Assembly (NCBI GenBank): GCA_026770575.1
Contig: MU657289.1
Coordinates: forward strand, 52,910 to 95,594
DNA from: Pelagophyceae sp. CCMP2097
Taxonomy: Eukaryota > Sar > Pelagophyceae
Length of the DNA stretch: 42,685 nt
Direction of reading: 5' to 3'
Positions 10,996-20,656 of the stretch are shown in pieces (positions within the stretch are counted from its first letter, which is position 1; each line of letters starts with the position of its first letter). A program made the position numbers and the translations under genes. The notes below the pieces were generated by a model, which had not been told where the DNA came from, did no database searches, and saw only the letters and a program-made list of their open reading frames with translations.

Positions 10996-11114
10996 GGGGC
11001 CCAATGGGAGACCGCGTCAACACCTGCGCGTTCTCGCCCGACTGCGAGCTGGGACCGGACGGGCGCGCTGCAGAAGACGCTCAAGGGGCACACCAGCTAC
11101 GTCTGGAGCTGCAA
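10996..11114 (+). pseudogene. WD40-repeat relic
   Basis: The frame at 11015 reads VNTCAFSPD, the A/B strands of a WD40 blade. A different frame, starting near 11049, reads WDRTGALQKTLKGHTSYVW, the end of one blade and the GH start of the next. The material expected between them is missing, so there is an internal deletion with a frame change. The relic ends abruptly where the terminal inverted repeat of the element at 11115-12110 begins. No further WD40 sequence is found beyond the element. I read it as a truncated gene fragment. Confidence 0.6.
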
Positions 11115-12110
11115 GGGCCCCGCAGGGGCCGGCGCCTATTACTATCTAAGGATTATTTCCACTTTTACCCTTCAATGTGACTTTCGAAAGAACGTTCCAT
11201 GCGGTCCAAAAAAAAACGTCGATTTTGGTGTCGGGACCCCCTTCACCTGTCGTAGCCTGAATTAAACGCGTCCTTCTGCCGTCGGTACCTAGCTTACTTT
11301 TCTCGACAAAAGCCGTGTCTCGCCGCGAATAACATAGTAGTCCAAAAACCGTTGTAAAAAACGTCGAATGACGTTTATCGCTGAAAATGCCGTTATTCGC
11401 GAAACGCGCTAAAAGTGACAGATTCGTACTCTCCGCGTCATTGCGCGTCGAATGCGCTAAGTGGTGTCTAAAATTTCCAAAATTTTAAAATTGATGATTT
11501 TTGGAAATATTCAGTAATTTTCGTAAATTGCGGTAATTTTCAAACAAATTGACTGGTGACAACGCAGCGGCCGCCGCAAAGACCACGTTCGAAGCGCCGT
11601 TGCGCCGCGTCGCCGGCCTCGTGCGGAGGCGCCGCGCGACCTTTCCGGGACAGATTCCAATCTTCCACCTTCTTCTTTTTTTTTCGCCGATTATTTTTCG
11701 GCGGTAGTCTTACACTTACGTGAGGCTGTAGATCGATCCCGCGACACTCAACAAATACCTCTTGACCCGACATACATGCGCAAACGCACGGGAGAGTTTT
11801 AAGGGTCCCTCGCGCCGGGCTCGCGGGATCGATCTACATCCTCACCTCAATGTAAAAATATCGCCGAAAAAAAATGGCGAGAAAAAAAAACGCGTCAACA
11901 ATCGAGAGTGTTCCCAATAAACGGCGCGAGGCCGTTATACAGCCTCTCCTGACTGCAAAAAAAATATTAACAGCGACATACAAGCGTTCTCTACGAATAG
12001 AACAAATCCTTATATAGTAATAGGCGCCAGGCCCTGCGGGGCCCTGTGAATTATCTCAAGTAGTAGAAACAATCCTTAGTTAGTAATAGCCGCCGGCCCC
12101 TACGGGGCCC
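11115..12110. mobile_element. 996-bp AT-rich non-autonomous element with ~45-bp terminal inverted repeats
   Basis: The left end (11115-11160) and the complement of the right end (12110-12066) match over about 45 bp: GGGCCCCGYAGGGGCCGGCG then CTATTACTA and CTAAGGATT. A second copy of the right end sits just inside it at 12044-12004, so the right terminus is doubled. The end is itself a small hairpin (GGCCCC gca GGGGCC). The interior is far more AT rich than the flanks and has no credible protein. It contains a large inverted repeat (see 11680-11890). No clear target-site duplication could be assigned. A non-autonomous DNA transposon (MITE-like) is the simplest reading. Confidence 0.65.
11680..11890. 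repeat. Long hairpin-forming inverted repeat
   Basis: The left arm (~11680-11744) ends GTAGATCGATCCCGCGA. The right arm (~11821-11890) begins with its exact complement, TCGCGGGATCGATCTAC. Outward from that core, arm pairing continues with interruptions through GTGAGG, the TTACA/TGTAA words, TTTTTCGGCG and TTTTCGCC. The loop is ~76 nt. It lies in the middle of the 996-bp element and may be its palindromic core or a nested element. Confidence 0.7.
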
Positions 12111-12638
12111 TCTGGAAACGCAAACGAGGTCACCACGAGCACGTACGCCAAGGCGCATTGCACCGCGAGCCACTTCGCCAGGACGCCGTCGGCGGACGCG
12201 GCGTTCGACGCGACGGCGCCGGGGCCATTGAAGAAAATGAGCTTGACGTACAGGAGCTTTTGACCGGCCTACGCAAAGCTCTTGAACGCAGACGCCGGCG
12301 ACGAAAACGAACCTGGAGCAATCCCACGGCCGCGTCGCCCGCCGTCAGCGCGGACGCCTCGACCAGAGCGCGGTGGACCTGTGTGCGTGTCCCGAGGGTC
12401 CGCGTCCTGGGGCGCTCTGCGGACTATAGCGTCCGTCGACCCGCTTCTCTGCGGACTCGAGCGTCCGTTTCGGGTATACCGGGTCGACGAGGCGGCGCAC
12501 CGTCTCGTCAAAGGGCAGCACTTTGCGCCTTTGCGTATCGCGGCCGCGCGCCGTGCACCGCCCGACTCGGACGCGTGGTGGCTGTAGCGCACTGGCCCCA
12601 GTCGCCAAGAGCAGCGCCAGGAATGCGGAGGGGCGCAT
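12080..12638 (-). CDS. Small signal-peptide protein with a C-terminal membrane segment
   Basis: Exons 12638-12480, 12378-12313 and 12268-12080 keep phase and encode 137 residues. The N-terminus MRPSAFLALLLATGASALQ is a textbook signal peptide; the short segment after it is Arg-rich, as in stramenopile plastid-targeted proteins, though no clear ASAF-type Phe is seen. The third exon carries AKWLAVQCALAYVLVVTSFAF, one hydrophobic helix near the C-terminus. The introns are short (101 and 44 bp), with CACACAG and GCGTAG acceptors. The last codons, after SFAF, are read from the terminal repeat of the adjacent 996-bp element, which also supplies the stop (TAA at 12082-12080). The family is not recognised. 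The gene is divergent from the beta-helix gene, with ~420 bp between starts. Confidence 0.5.
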
Positions 12639-13057
12639 CTGCGGCGTGGCGACGGTGCGGCACCTGCGGCACGCGCGTCGAGAAGGCACTGGCGTCAAAA
12701 GGACCCTAGTGGAACTGTTGGAACACCGAAAGTTCGGGCAAGTTCAAGTTCCTCGTAATCGCGCCCCTGGAATCGACCGGAGATGGCCGCAGGCGTCCGA
12801 GGCCCTCGCGCGGGCCGCACGGGGGCGTCGCTCGCGGCGCGCCGGCCTGTCGGCGCGCGCTTCCTGCGCGCGTCGGAGTTTTGCGAGTCGGAAACTTTTT
12901 ACCAGGAAAACCCGGGAAAGGAAGGGAAAAGTCAACCAAAGTCAACGAAGAAAACATCCATTGATCCAAGCCTTGGACCAAGGCCGTCGCTCGGCCTTAC
13001 GCGGCGGCGCGGCCGGACGCCGCCGCCGCGGCGCGGCAGCCGGCGGCCGCGGCGCGG
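12639..13057. promoter_or_regulatory. Intergenic region between divergent genes
   Basis: This stretch separates the small membrane protein (minus) and the beta-helix protein (plus), so it should hold both promoters. The short open frames across it show no family resemblance. I see no specific regulatory motif. Confidence 0.3.
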
Positions 13058-16000
13058 ATGCGGCGCCGCGCGGCGGTCTGGGCCGCTGTTGTGGGAGGAG
13101 CGTTCGGCGACGCCTTCCCGCGCGACGGCGCTTCCTGCACCCTGCGCGTCGACGCCGCCGCCGCGCTCCACGCCGCCGCGGAGAGCATTTCCGCGCTCGC
13201 CTCGAGCGGCCACGTGGGCAACGTGACGGTGTGCATTAGTGGGACGCACTTGCTCACCGCACCTCTGTTGCTCACCGCCGCACACTCTTTACCAGACGGC
13301 GCCTGGGTCCGATGGGTCGGCGCGGACGCGCGCTCGAACGGCGGCGACGATGCGGCGCGTTTGTCCGGCGGTTTTGCAGTGGACGACGCGGTTTGGGTCG
13401 CCTCGGCAGAGGGCTACTCCATCGCCATCGACTCCAAGCCGAGGCAGCTCTGGCTCGCCGGCGCGCGAATCCCGCGATCGGTGCTCTCGGCGGAAAAGCT
13501 GGCGATGGTCTTGCCATATACGCAAGATGCGGAGTGGCATTACACCAGCGACGACGCGGCTTCGCTGCAACATGCCGAGTTCGTTTGGCGAGGCACGATC
13601 ACGGCGTGGACGGAGCCGCGCTGCCCCGTCGTTTCGGTTTCTCAAGGAAGGCTGCGGCTGGAGGAGACTTGCTGGTTTACGCTTTGGAATAGAAATGGCC
13701 ACAAGCACCCGGGAAGGCCCACGGCCGTAGAGGGCAGCGTCCGCCAGACCGATCAAAGCCGCACCGCCGCAGCAGAGGACGGCTGTCATAAACTAGGTCG
13801 AAAACGTCGCTTGGTCGGTGGCCGACGCGTCAGAAGCGGCGTTCTTTGCCGACGGTTCCACTGCAAACTTCCACGGCGGCGCAAAGTGCGAGGCATGCTC
13901 AAAGTGCGAAAGATGCACACACTGCGAAACCTGCCGGCCAAGAAGCGCCGTCTTCGGTTCGCTGCAGACGCTTCTGGCGCTGGACGGCGCATCGAGGCAC
14001 ATGTTCAAGAATCTGGCGTTCGAACACTCGACGTGGTGGCGGCCGGAAGGCCTCGTCGGCAGGCAGGTGCGTCTGGTTCATTGGGCATCTGCGAGCCTGT
14101 GTTGGCCTTTGTTGAAAACGTCGCCTTTTGAAGACGTGGCCGCTCACGCATCCGCGCAGGCCCTCGTGCACTGGCCCGACGCGTACTCGCTGAACGCGGC
14201 CAAGGGCAACGGTCTGTGAGTCCCGGTTGTCGGAGCTTTTTGGACGAGGCCGGCTGACGAGGCCCTCTGAAAGATGGACGGAGAAGCTCGCCCGAGGCAT
14301 CGTGAGTCAAGACGTGCCGCAGGCTGCTCGGCGCTTTGCCGAGCGCCGTCTCTGCGGCGACGGCGCCGGCGGGCGCGGTGCGCGTCTGGCGGGGGCGCGA
14401 CCTTTCTTTCAACGGCTGCGAGTTTGCGCATCACGGCGCGCAGTGAAAACCCGCGTCGGCATCGACGGAGTGATGACAGAGTCCGCGGCAGCCGAGGCCG
14501 CGGGGGATCCCGCCATCATGCCCGATAGGTATGCTTTAGAAGTCGGAAATGCGTCGCAGCGAATTTCCGTCGTACGATGTCGTTTCGACGATCTCTCCGG
14601 CGGCGCCGTCTACCTCGGCGGCGTCGACGACGAGCGCGCGATTTCAAAAGACGAAGAAGACTGGGATTCAAATCTGGTCGTGGCAGAGTGTCGGACGAAT
14701 TCGACGGGTCTGGAGTTTGCCGGCGCGCCGGCCATCTTCGCCGGGTATGTGGCCTTGACATCTTTAGAAAACAACCTCATCGAGAACACTGCTTACTCGG
14801 GAATCAGCCTCGGCTGGGGCTGGGGCATCGCGAAATGCCGCGTCCTCGAGGCACAACGCGGACCTGATCGAGGTGTCAACGCGGTTGGGAAACCCGGCGG
14901 AAGAAGCTGGGAATTCCGAACCGTCGCACCGACTTTGCGCGCCGCCGACTTGCGCCTAGGTGCGCAGCTTTGCGCGCCTGAACGCGGTTCGGGGCAACGT
15001 CGTCCGGCGGCCTCTGCGGTCCCTGGGTGATGGTGGTTGCTACTACACGCTCGGCCCTCAATCTGGTACAACAATAATAGACAACATTTGCGAAGGAAGC
15101 GGCGGCCAGGGCATCGGCGCCTTCTACCTCGACACGGGCTCCGAAGGCATCGAGGTGCCTTTTTGACGCGACGATTGGCCACTTGACAATTGGCCGCAGG
15201 TCTCGCGCAACGTGGTCTCCGAGACGGCAAAAATCTGCCTCGTCGCAAAGGGTCGCGGCAACGCCGTGGACCACCTCTGGTGCCGAGGCACTGCAAATGA
15301 GCTGTGGAGGGATAAGACCGTCGGACCCTCGGCCGCCCGCGCCCGCGTCTGGCCGATGGCGTCAGACCGAAACAATCCAACGTGGAGCGGCATTCAGCGG
15401 GTTTTTGCGCGAGGACCCTTTGCGGCGACGGCGGCGAGCGCGGCGACCCCGACGCTCCTCGAGCATTGTCCGGTCGAAGGGCGCATCCCATCCCGGTCGA
15501 AGGGCGCATCCCATCTCAAAGGGCGTTCCATAGGTCAACGCGCCAACAATCTTCCGCCTCCGAGCGACCGAGCCATGGCCCGCGGCGGCGCAGGCCGTGA
15601 TCGACGGCGCCGCGGCGTGGGCCCGCGAAGGGCCGCGCTGTAAGAATTGCGCTCTCTCGCCTCTTTCGCCTCTCGCCTCTCTCTCCGCTCGCGCCGCCCG
15701 TTTGCCGGCCGTCGACGGCGGCGCTTCGACCGCGCGCGACGCGTTCGACGCCGCTGCGGAGACGGCGCAAAGGCCGGCGGGCGCAAGACTCTTGACAGGT
15801 CCGTCATCTGTCGTTTTTGTACTTGTCGTCGTGCTCTGTCGTTGTCGCCCGTCGTTGTCGCAGTCGCCTGCCGCGGCCGTGTGTCGCCAGCGCATCGACG
15901 GCGCGGCGCGCCTTGCGGCGACGGACGGCTAGGCGAGTCTCCTTCGCCGACGCCGCAGCGGACCCCTCGACCCACGCCGCAGCGGACTCCTTGGCCGACG

Positions 16001-16680
16001 CGCCAACGGGCGACGCCGCGCCCCGCGCCGCGGCCGACGCCGTTTGGTCCGCCACCCGAGCCGCCGCGCATCAAGCCTAGCCCTGAGCCGACCCCGCAAC
16101 CGACGTTCAACCCGACGCGCGAGCCGACGCCCAAACCGACGCACAAGCCGACGCCAAAGCCGACGCCAAAGCCGACGCTCGATCCGACGCCGACGCCGAC
16201 GCATCGCCCGTCGGCGGCGCCGACGCCGAAACAGACGCCGGCGCCGACGCTCGACCCGACGCCGCGGCCGACGATCGTGGCCGCTCCGCGCGCGGGCTTT
16301 GCTCGAAAAGCGACTGTGGCGCGTCTCAAGGACGCCGCCTTGGGCGGCATTGTGGCCGCGTGCCTGCTCTTCGCAGCGGGCGCGTGCTGCTGCGGCTGCG
16401 TGCGCGCTCGCCAGAGACAGAAAAGTTTGAGCGTCAACACCCGAGACCCCGACGCCCTCGACGGCGCCGTTGTCTGGAAACCCCGGACCGAGAGGCATCC
16501 TCAGGGGCGTTTCTGAAGATTGTCGGCCGATGACGGAATGCCTGCCGTCGACCCTACGACGTTGCATTTTCGCAGGATGGCGACGTGAGCGAAATCGCCG
16601 TCGTGGGCCGCGTCTCGCGCGGGGCGCGGCCGCAAGTCTTCGAGGTCGCGATGACGGAGTTTCAAGGGGAGATCATATAA
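13058..16680 (+). CDS. Membrane-anchored right-handed beta-helix protein (one frame break)
   Basis: Ten exons: 13058-13726, 13797-14066, 14160-14215, 14323-14442, 14529-14872, 14960-15154, 15200-15472, 15594-15798, 15933-16468 and 16576-16680; ~923 residues. A signal peptide (MRRRAAVWAAVVGGAFGDAF) opens the protein. Beta-helix rungs of the pectin-lyase-like fold follow: FKNLAFEHSTWWRPEG, DLSFNGCEFAHHGA, CRFDDLSGGAVYLGG, NNLIENTAYSGISLG, LGDGGCYYTLGPQSGTTI and GAFYLDTGS. A Cys cluster, CEACSKCERCTHCETC, lies early in exon 2. Exon 9 is a Pro/Thr stalk (PTPKPTHKPTPKPT) then a helix GGIVAACLLFAAGACCCGC and a basic tail, so the topology is type I with the helix outside. In exon 5, GISLGWGWG and RNAASSRHNADLIE lie in different frames, and exon 5 is one base too long for the phase. 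The last donor (16469) is the least certain junction. Likely a cell-surface carbohydrate-binding or -acting protein, by fold only. Confidence 0.7.
15933..16275 (+). repeat. Pro-Thr stalk repeat in the beta-helix gene
   Basis: Codon-level repeat CCGACGCC(C/G)A(A/G)(A/G) encoding (K/R/D)PTP units, roughly 25 Pro-Thr pairs, placed just before the membrane helix. It is in frame throughout, which supports selection on the stalk rather than random low complexity. Extended PT stalks are typically O-glycosylated in surface proteins. Confidence 0.75.
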
Positions 16681-16984
16681 TCATTGGAAGGATTGAATCG
16701 AGTCGGAACCATGGCGGGGCAGCCGCGGGGCAGCCGCGCGGCCCGGCCAGGACCGGTTTGAGAGCAAGGGTGCATCTGCACCAAGCACGACACGCGTCTC
16801 CGAGGCATAAGGGTCTCCATTTATGGCACGGGGGGGTTCTTGATGGCACGAGGGGGGTTCTCGATACCCCCGGACGAAGCACGCCCCGCGGCGCCTTGGT
16901 GCTGCCGCCCGAGCTCTTGGATCCGGCGGCGGCCTGTATAATCGCAAGAAAGAGGGCGCGCAAGGTTTGAAGAACTGGTCCATC
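16681..16984. other. Intergenic; no gene supported
   Basis: After the beta-helix stop I see only short open frames without family resemblance and a two-copy ~20-bp repeat near 16838-16870 (GGCACG.GGGGGGTTCT). Confidence 0.3.
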
Positions 16985-18180
16985 GAGACGATTCGAGACG
17001 GTCCTTGGTCAACGGTCCTCTCATCTTCCGGACTGCCCAAAGGTCCACGGGACGGCCCCTCGGGACGGCCTTTCGAGACGGCCCCTTTGGCGGTCCACGG
17101 AACAAGCCCTCGAGGCGGCTCCAAGGGTCTCAAGACATGGCCTCGAGACGGGTTTGTTGACGGGCCCGCAGCGGGCCCCGAAAAAGACGGTCCTGCACTG
17201 GGCCCTGGGCGCCCTCGAGGGCGTAGTACGTTAGAGAGGGTGTGCGGAGTCGAGGTTTCTCGAGCGCTGTGAGCACGTCCGGCAGGGAGGTCCTCGAGAG
17301 GTGAACCAGGAACAGTCGGATGGGCCTGCAGTAAAAGCCTTGATATCCGCCTGCTCCCAATTGACCTCTCGAGGGGACCTCCCTGCCGGACAGAGCTGAA
17401 ACCCCACATTGTCGCATGCGCGACTGGTTTGCAGCTCTCTCCGAAAGGGAGATACTCGAGAGGATGAGCCAGAAGCACTCGAAACGTCTTTATATCCGAC
17501 GTGCTCGCTCTCGACGTGCTCCCTCTCGAGTATCTGCCTGCCGGACGTGCTCGCTCTTCCTCGAACGAGCCTCAGAGACCGTCGAGTGCGACTTGCCTCG
17601 AAGGACCGCACGAGGGACCTTCCTCGAAGCACCATTTCGAAGGACCGTACGAGCAACCTCCTCGAAGCGCCGTCCCGAGGGGGCGGTGTTTAAAAGCACC
17701 GTCTCATTCGGACACCGTGTACCGGGCCGTCTCGAGGGCCCTTCCAGGAGGTGGGGCCGGTCTCGAAAGACCGTTTGAAGGCCCGTCTGAGGGCAGTACG
17801 GAAGGCTCATCCAGAAGGTCCGCCTCGCAAGACTGCCTCGTTCGGGCTCCGCCTGTGGAAGACCGTCTCGAGGGCTAGTTTGAAGGCGCGTACGAGGGTG
17901 TGTCTCGAAGGCCCGTCCTGGGGGGCCGTCTCGAGGACCCTTGTCGAAGCCACCGTATAGAAGGGGCCGTTTGAAGGGCCGTCGAGAAGGGCCCGTCCAA
18001 AGAGACAATGCGAACGGGGACCGTTGACTTGCGATTTAACTTTGACACGCCCGTCTCGAGGCGCCGCTGCACGGACCTTTGAAAGTCTCGTGCGATTTTT
18101 GACAAGGGCCGTACGAGGCCCTTTGCGGAAAAGCCGTTTATAGGGCTCGTTTGAAGGAGCAGTCCCAAAGGCCCGCCGAA
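16985..18180. repeat. Intergenic degenerate 13-nt array
   Basis: Units such as GGGACGGCCCCTCG, TCGAGACGGCCC and TCGAAGGACCGTACG recur with loose 12-14-nt spacing. The same consensus fills introns elsewhere in the window. Near 17490-17530 there is a CTCGCTCTCGACGTGCTCCC-like local duplication. I cannot assign flanking exons, so this may be intergenic or an intron of an unrecognised gene. Confidence 0.6.
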
Positions 18181-18700
18181 CGTGCCCATTTCACCCTCGT
18201 GCAAGCCTTTGGATCACCACGAGAATGCACCCAGGGTGGGGCTAGAGTCCAGGGGGTCTTAATAAACCTCGAAACGAAGTCAGGATTCCAGGCCGCAAGG
18301 CCCTTGCCCAGATCTCGGAGCGCACCTCGCCAGATTCCCAGGGCGTCTTTGCTCTGGTATGGGCCGCCAGTAACTTTGGCCCTTTGTTCTTGGACCCTTG
18401 TTCAAAAAATGAAGGACGACGCTACGACGGCGGCCGATTAGAGGGCGAGCGCACACAAAGAAAGGAATCGCACCGCGCACACCCGAGACAGGTTCAACCA
18501 GCTCCTCGCAAGCCATTTCCCGCCGAGTCGTCCTCCTGCGGCTCGCCCGACGGCGCAGATGGGGGAGACGCTGCTTTCCACGCGTCTCCGACGAGTTGAC
18601 GCGCGGCCTCATCAGTGTTGCTACGCCCGGCCATCGCTCCGGTGCGTCCTCTAGGGGGATCATGCGGGTGTCCCGTCTCAGGATGGCCGGGCGGCGCTGT
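18181..18700. other. Unassigned region
   Basis: Both strands have open frames of 70-190 codons, but none resembles a known family. A minus-strand stretch near 18600-18500 (GDAWKAASPPSAPSGEPQED) has the composition of a disordered region and could be part of an exon. The evidence is too weak to call. Confidence 0.2.
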
Positions 18701-19067
18701 GTCGTCGCGCGGCGGGCGCTAAGGATTTCCCGTAGGATTAGATATATTTTTTCGACATTTGAAGTGTTTCCAAGAGGGGGATCTTTCCGACGACAATTGA
18801 AGTGAATATGACGATAGACGGCCGACATGGGCCGCTCTGGAGCCTCAAACCAAGGCATCAGAATTTTAACTCGGGGGTTAATCCGTCATCAGGGGACTTT
18901 AAGGGAGATTCCGACGACATTTGCGGCTTTTGCGGCTTTTGCGGCCGGCTTTTCCGACGACTTTTGTGGTGAAATTTTCGACATCGCGACGACATTGGCA
19001 AACGACATTTGAGAGGATTTGAAACGATACTACGGGAAATCCTTAGCGGGCGCGTCACGCGGCGACA
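18701..19067. repeat. 367-bp AT-rich inverted-repeat element (MITE-like)
   Basis: The left end (18701-18738) and the complement of the right end (19067-19029) share GCTAAGGATTTCCCGTAG exactly, with partial matches outward (GTCGYCGCG). The interior is AT rich, with a triple GCGGCTTTT tandem at 18925-18952. No protein is encoded. The CTAAGGATT core is also present in the ends of the 996-bp element, which may be chance or common descent. Confidence 0.5.
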
Positions 19068-19189
19068 AAGTCCAAACCTGTCCATCCGACTCGTCGAGTT
19101 GGAAGGCGCGCCCTCGAACACGTTCTCGGCACCGAAGCGGGCGTGGCTCCGCACGAGCGTCGACGCGGGCCTGTCTTCCGGGCTCGAAT

Positions 19190-19990
19190 CACCTGCCCGC
19201 GGGTCGGACGCGGCCTTCCACCAAGATGCACTCCAACGTTTGCAAGCAGGACCTGGTCCAAAAATCGTTCTCGCATCGTATCTGCGACGTGTATCTCGGG
19301 CGCACGGCACCGCGGCGTTCCACCTGCTCGACTCGCGCGAGGTTGGCCGCCGCGCGCCGCACCGACCCTCCAGGCTCCGCTGCATAAGCCCCGCCAAACG
19401 TCTCCGCCGCGCGTTCTGTAGCTGTTGAACAGAGCACGTGCACATCGGCAGTGTATCGAATCAAGGCCTCGCATCGCAGAGTCACGAAAGTCACGGTCGC
19501 AGTGACACGCGCCTCCTTCCGGCAACGCCTAGAGGGCCTATTCCAGCGCTGCGCTCGAGCATGGAGACTCTGCCCCGTCGGGTGGTTGCCGCGTCGCCGA
19601 GCCTCGAGTTCAAACCCACTAAACTCTCGCACTCGACGCTCTCGACCACGTGTGGCGCCATCGGGGCACGCGCGCGCCAGCCGAGCCAGCGGGCTGCCCG
19701 GGCGAAAGGTGTGTCCAAGGCCGGCAGCGGGCCTGGTCACGCGCGCGCAGCGGGCCCGGCCTTCGAACTCGTAACAACGGTCCCAAAGTGCTTCGTCCGG
19801 CCACTCGTGGTCCCTCCAAAGGGCGGCGGCGGGCCTCCGTCTCCCGCGGGTGCAGCCGGCCGAGGCGCGCCAGGGATCCTTTCCAAGGCGGCCCCACTCG
19901 GACGCGCCCGACTGCGCGAGAGCATCTCCTTCTCGGATGGAGTCGACGTCAGAAAGATGGCTTGTGCAGCGGAGGGGCGGTCGTCGGTCG
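19190..19990 (-). CDS. Possible exon(s) of an unrecognised gene
   Basis: One minus-strand frame reads continuously with protein-like composition: DSIREGDALAQSGASEWGRL, HEWPDEALWDRCYEFEGRA and VTFVTLRCEALIRYTADVHV, then ATERAAETFGGAYAAEPGG. No family is recognised and no start is clear. Overlapping plus-strand frames are equally long, so strand and frame are a judgement from composition alone. It may be the 3' part of the gene suggested at 20125-20250. Confidence 0.25.
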
Positions 19991-20124
19991 CCGTCGCGCC
20001 GTGCTTCTTGGCGGCGGCGCGTGGGCGGAGATCAGGGCTGGAGGTGTGGCGCCGAGATGGCAGCAGCGCGGCCTTTGGATCAGCCGGAGGAGCGCTTCGT
20101 TGTTGTTCCGCAGCCTCCGCTAGG

Positions 20125-20250
20125 AATTCCTACTCCCTGCGCGCCTCCAAATCGCGGACCACCGCTGCGGATCCGGCGTCCCCCTTGGCCGCGGCGCGCT
20201 TGTAGAGACGCAGCGCCTCGTACAGGGCCCCAGGGGCCGAGTCCCATCAC
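20125..20250 (-). CDS. Sel1-like/TPR-type terminal fragment
   Basis: The minus strand encodes ALYEALRLYKRAAAKGDAGS followed by AAVVRDLEARRE and a stop. The RAAAKGDAGS segment is a clear Sel1-like repeat signature (helical solenoid adaptor). It is bounded upstream by a possible TTAG acceptor near 20250. Upstream exons would overlap the 5' region of the kelch gene on the other strand, and I cannot place them. It is either a last exon or a relic. Confidence 0.35.
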
Positions 20251-20656
20251 TAACTAGTAAGCACCGGGCCGCTTCTGTCTTCAGCGATCTCGGGGAATTC
20301 TCGGCCCGAGTAGGGATCCCTAATACTAATAATAATAATTTAGGAATCACAGGGCGGCGTCGTTCTTGCGCGGCGGCTCCTCGCGCCATGCGCCGCGCGC
20401 ACGTCCTCCTGCAGCGGGCGGGCCCGCGCACGTCGGCAGTCGGCAGTGTCGGCGGCGCGTGGCCCGCGGCACGGGGTGGCGCGCGGCCCGGACCGTGGCC
20501 TGCGCTTGCCGCGACGCTGCGCCGCAGCAGCACGGCCGCCGCGCCGGACGGCGGCGCCGGGAAAGCAGTCGCAGCCTGCGTCTTTGCATCGCGCTGTCAG
20601 CCGGCGTCCCTGCGAGGGCGCCGTACTGCGAGCGCGCCGTACGCACGCGGCCGTAG
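20251..20656 (+). other. 5' region of the kelch gene, start unresolved
   Basis: Contains an ATG at 20388 opening MRRAHVLLQRAG followed by Arg/Ala/Pro-rich sequence, possibly a targeting leader. A stretch at 20220-20345 includes GGGCCCCAGGGGCC and an AATAATAATAATTTAG run; the first recalls the end of the 996-bp element but is too short to call. Confidence 0.3.

Noticed and set aside
16681..16984. An extra exon near PPELLDPAAACIIARKRARK
   Set aside because: No family resemblance, no supported splice sites, and the beta-helix gene already ends at 16680.
20220..20345. Another copy of the 996-bp element's end (GGGCCCCAGGGGCC)
   Set aside because: Similarity beyond the GC palindrome is too short and gapped, and no partner end is found.
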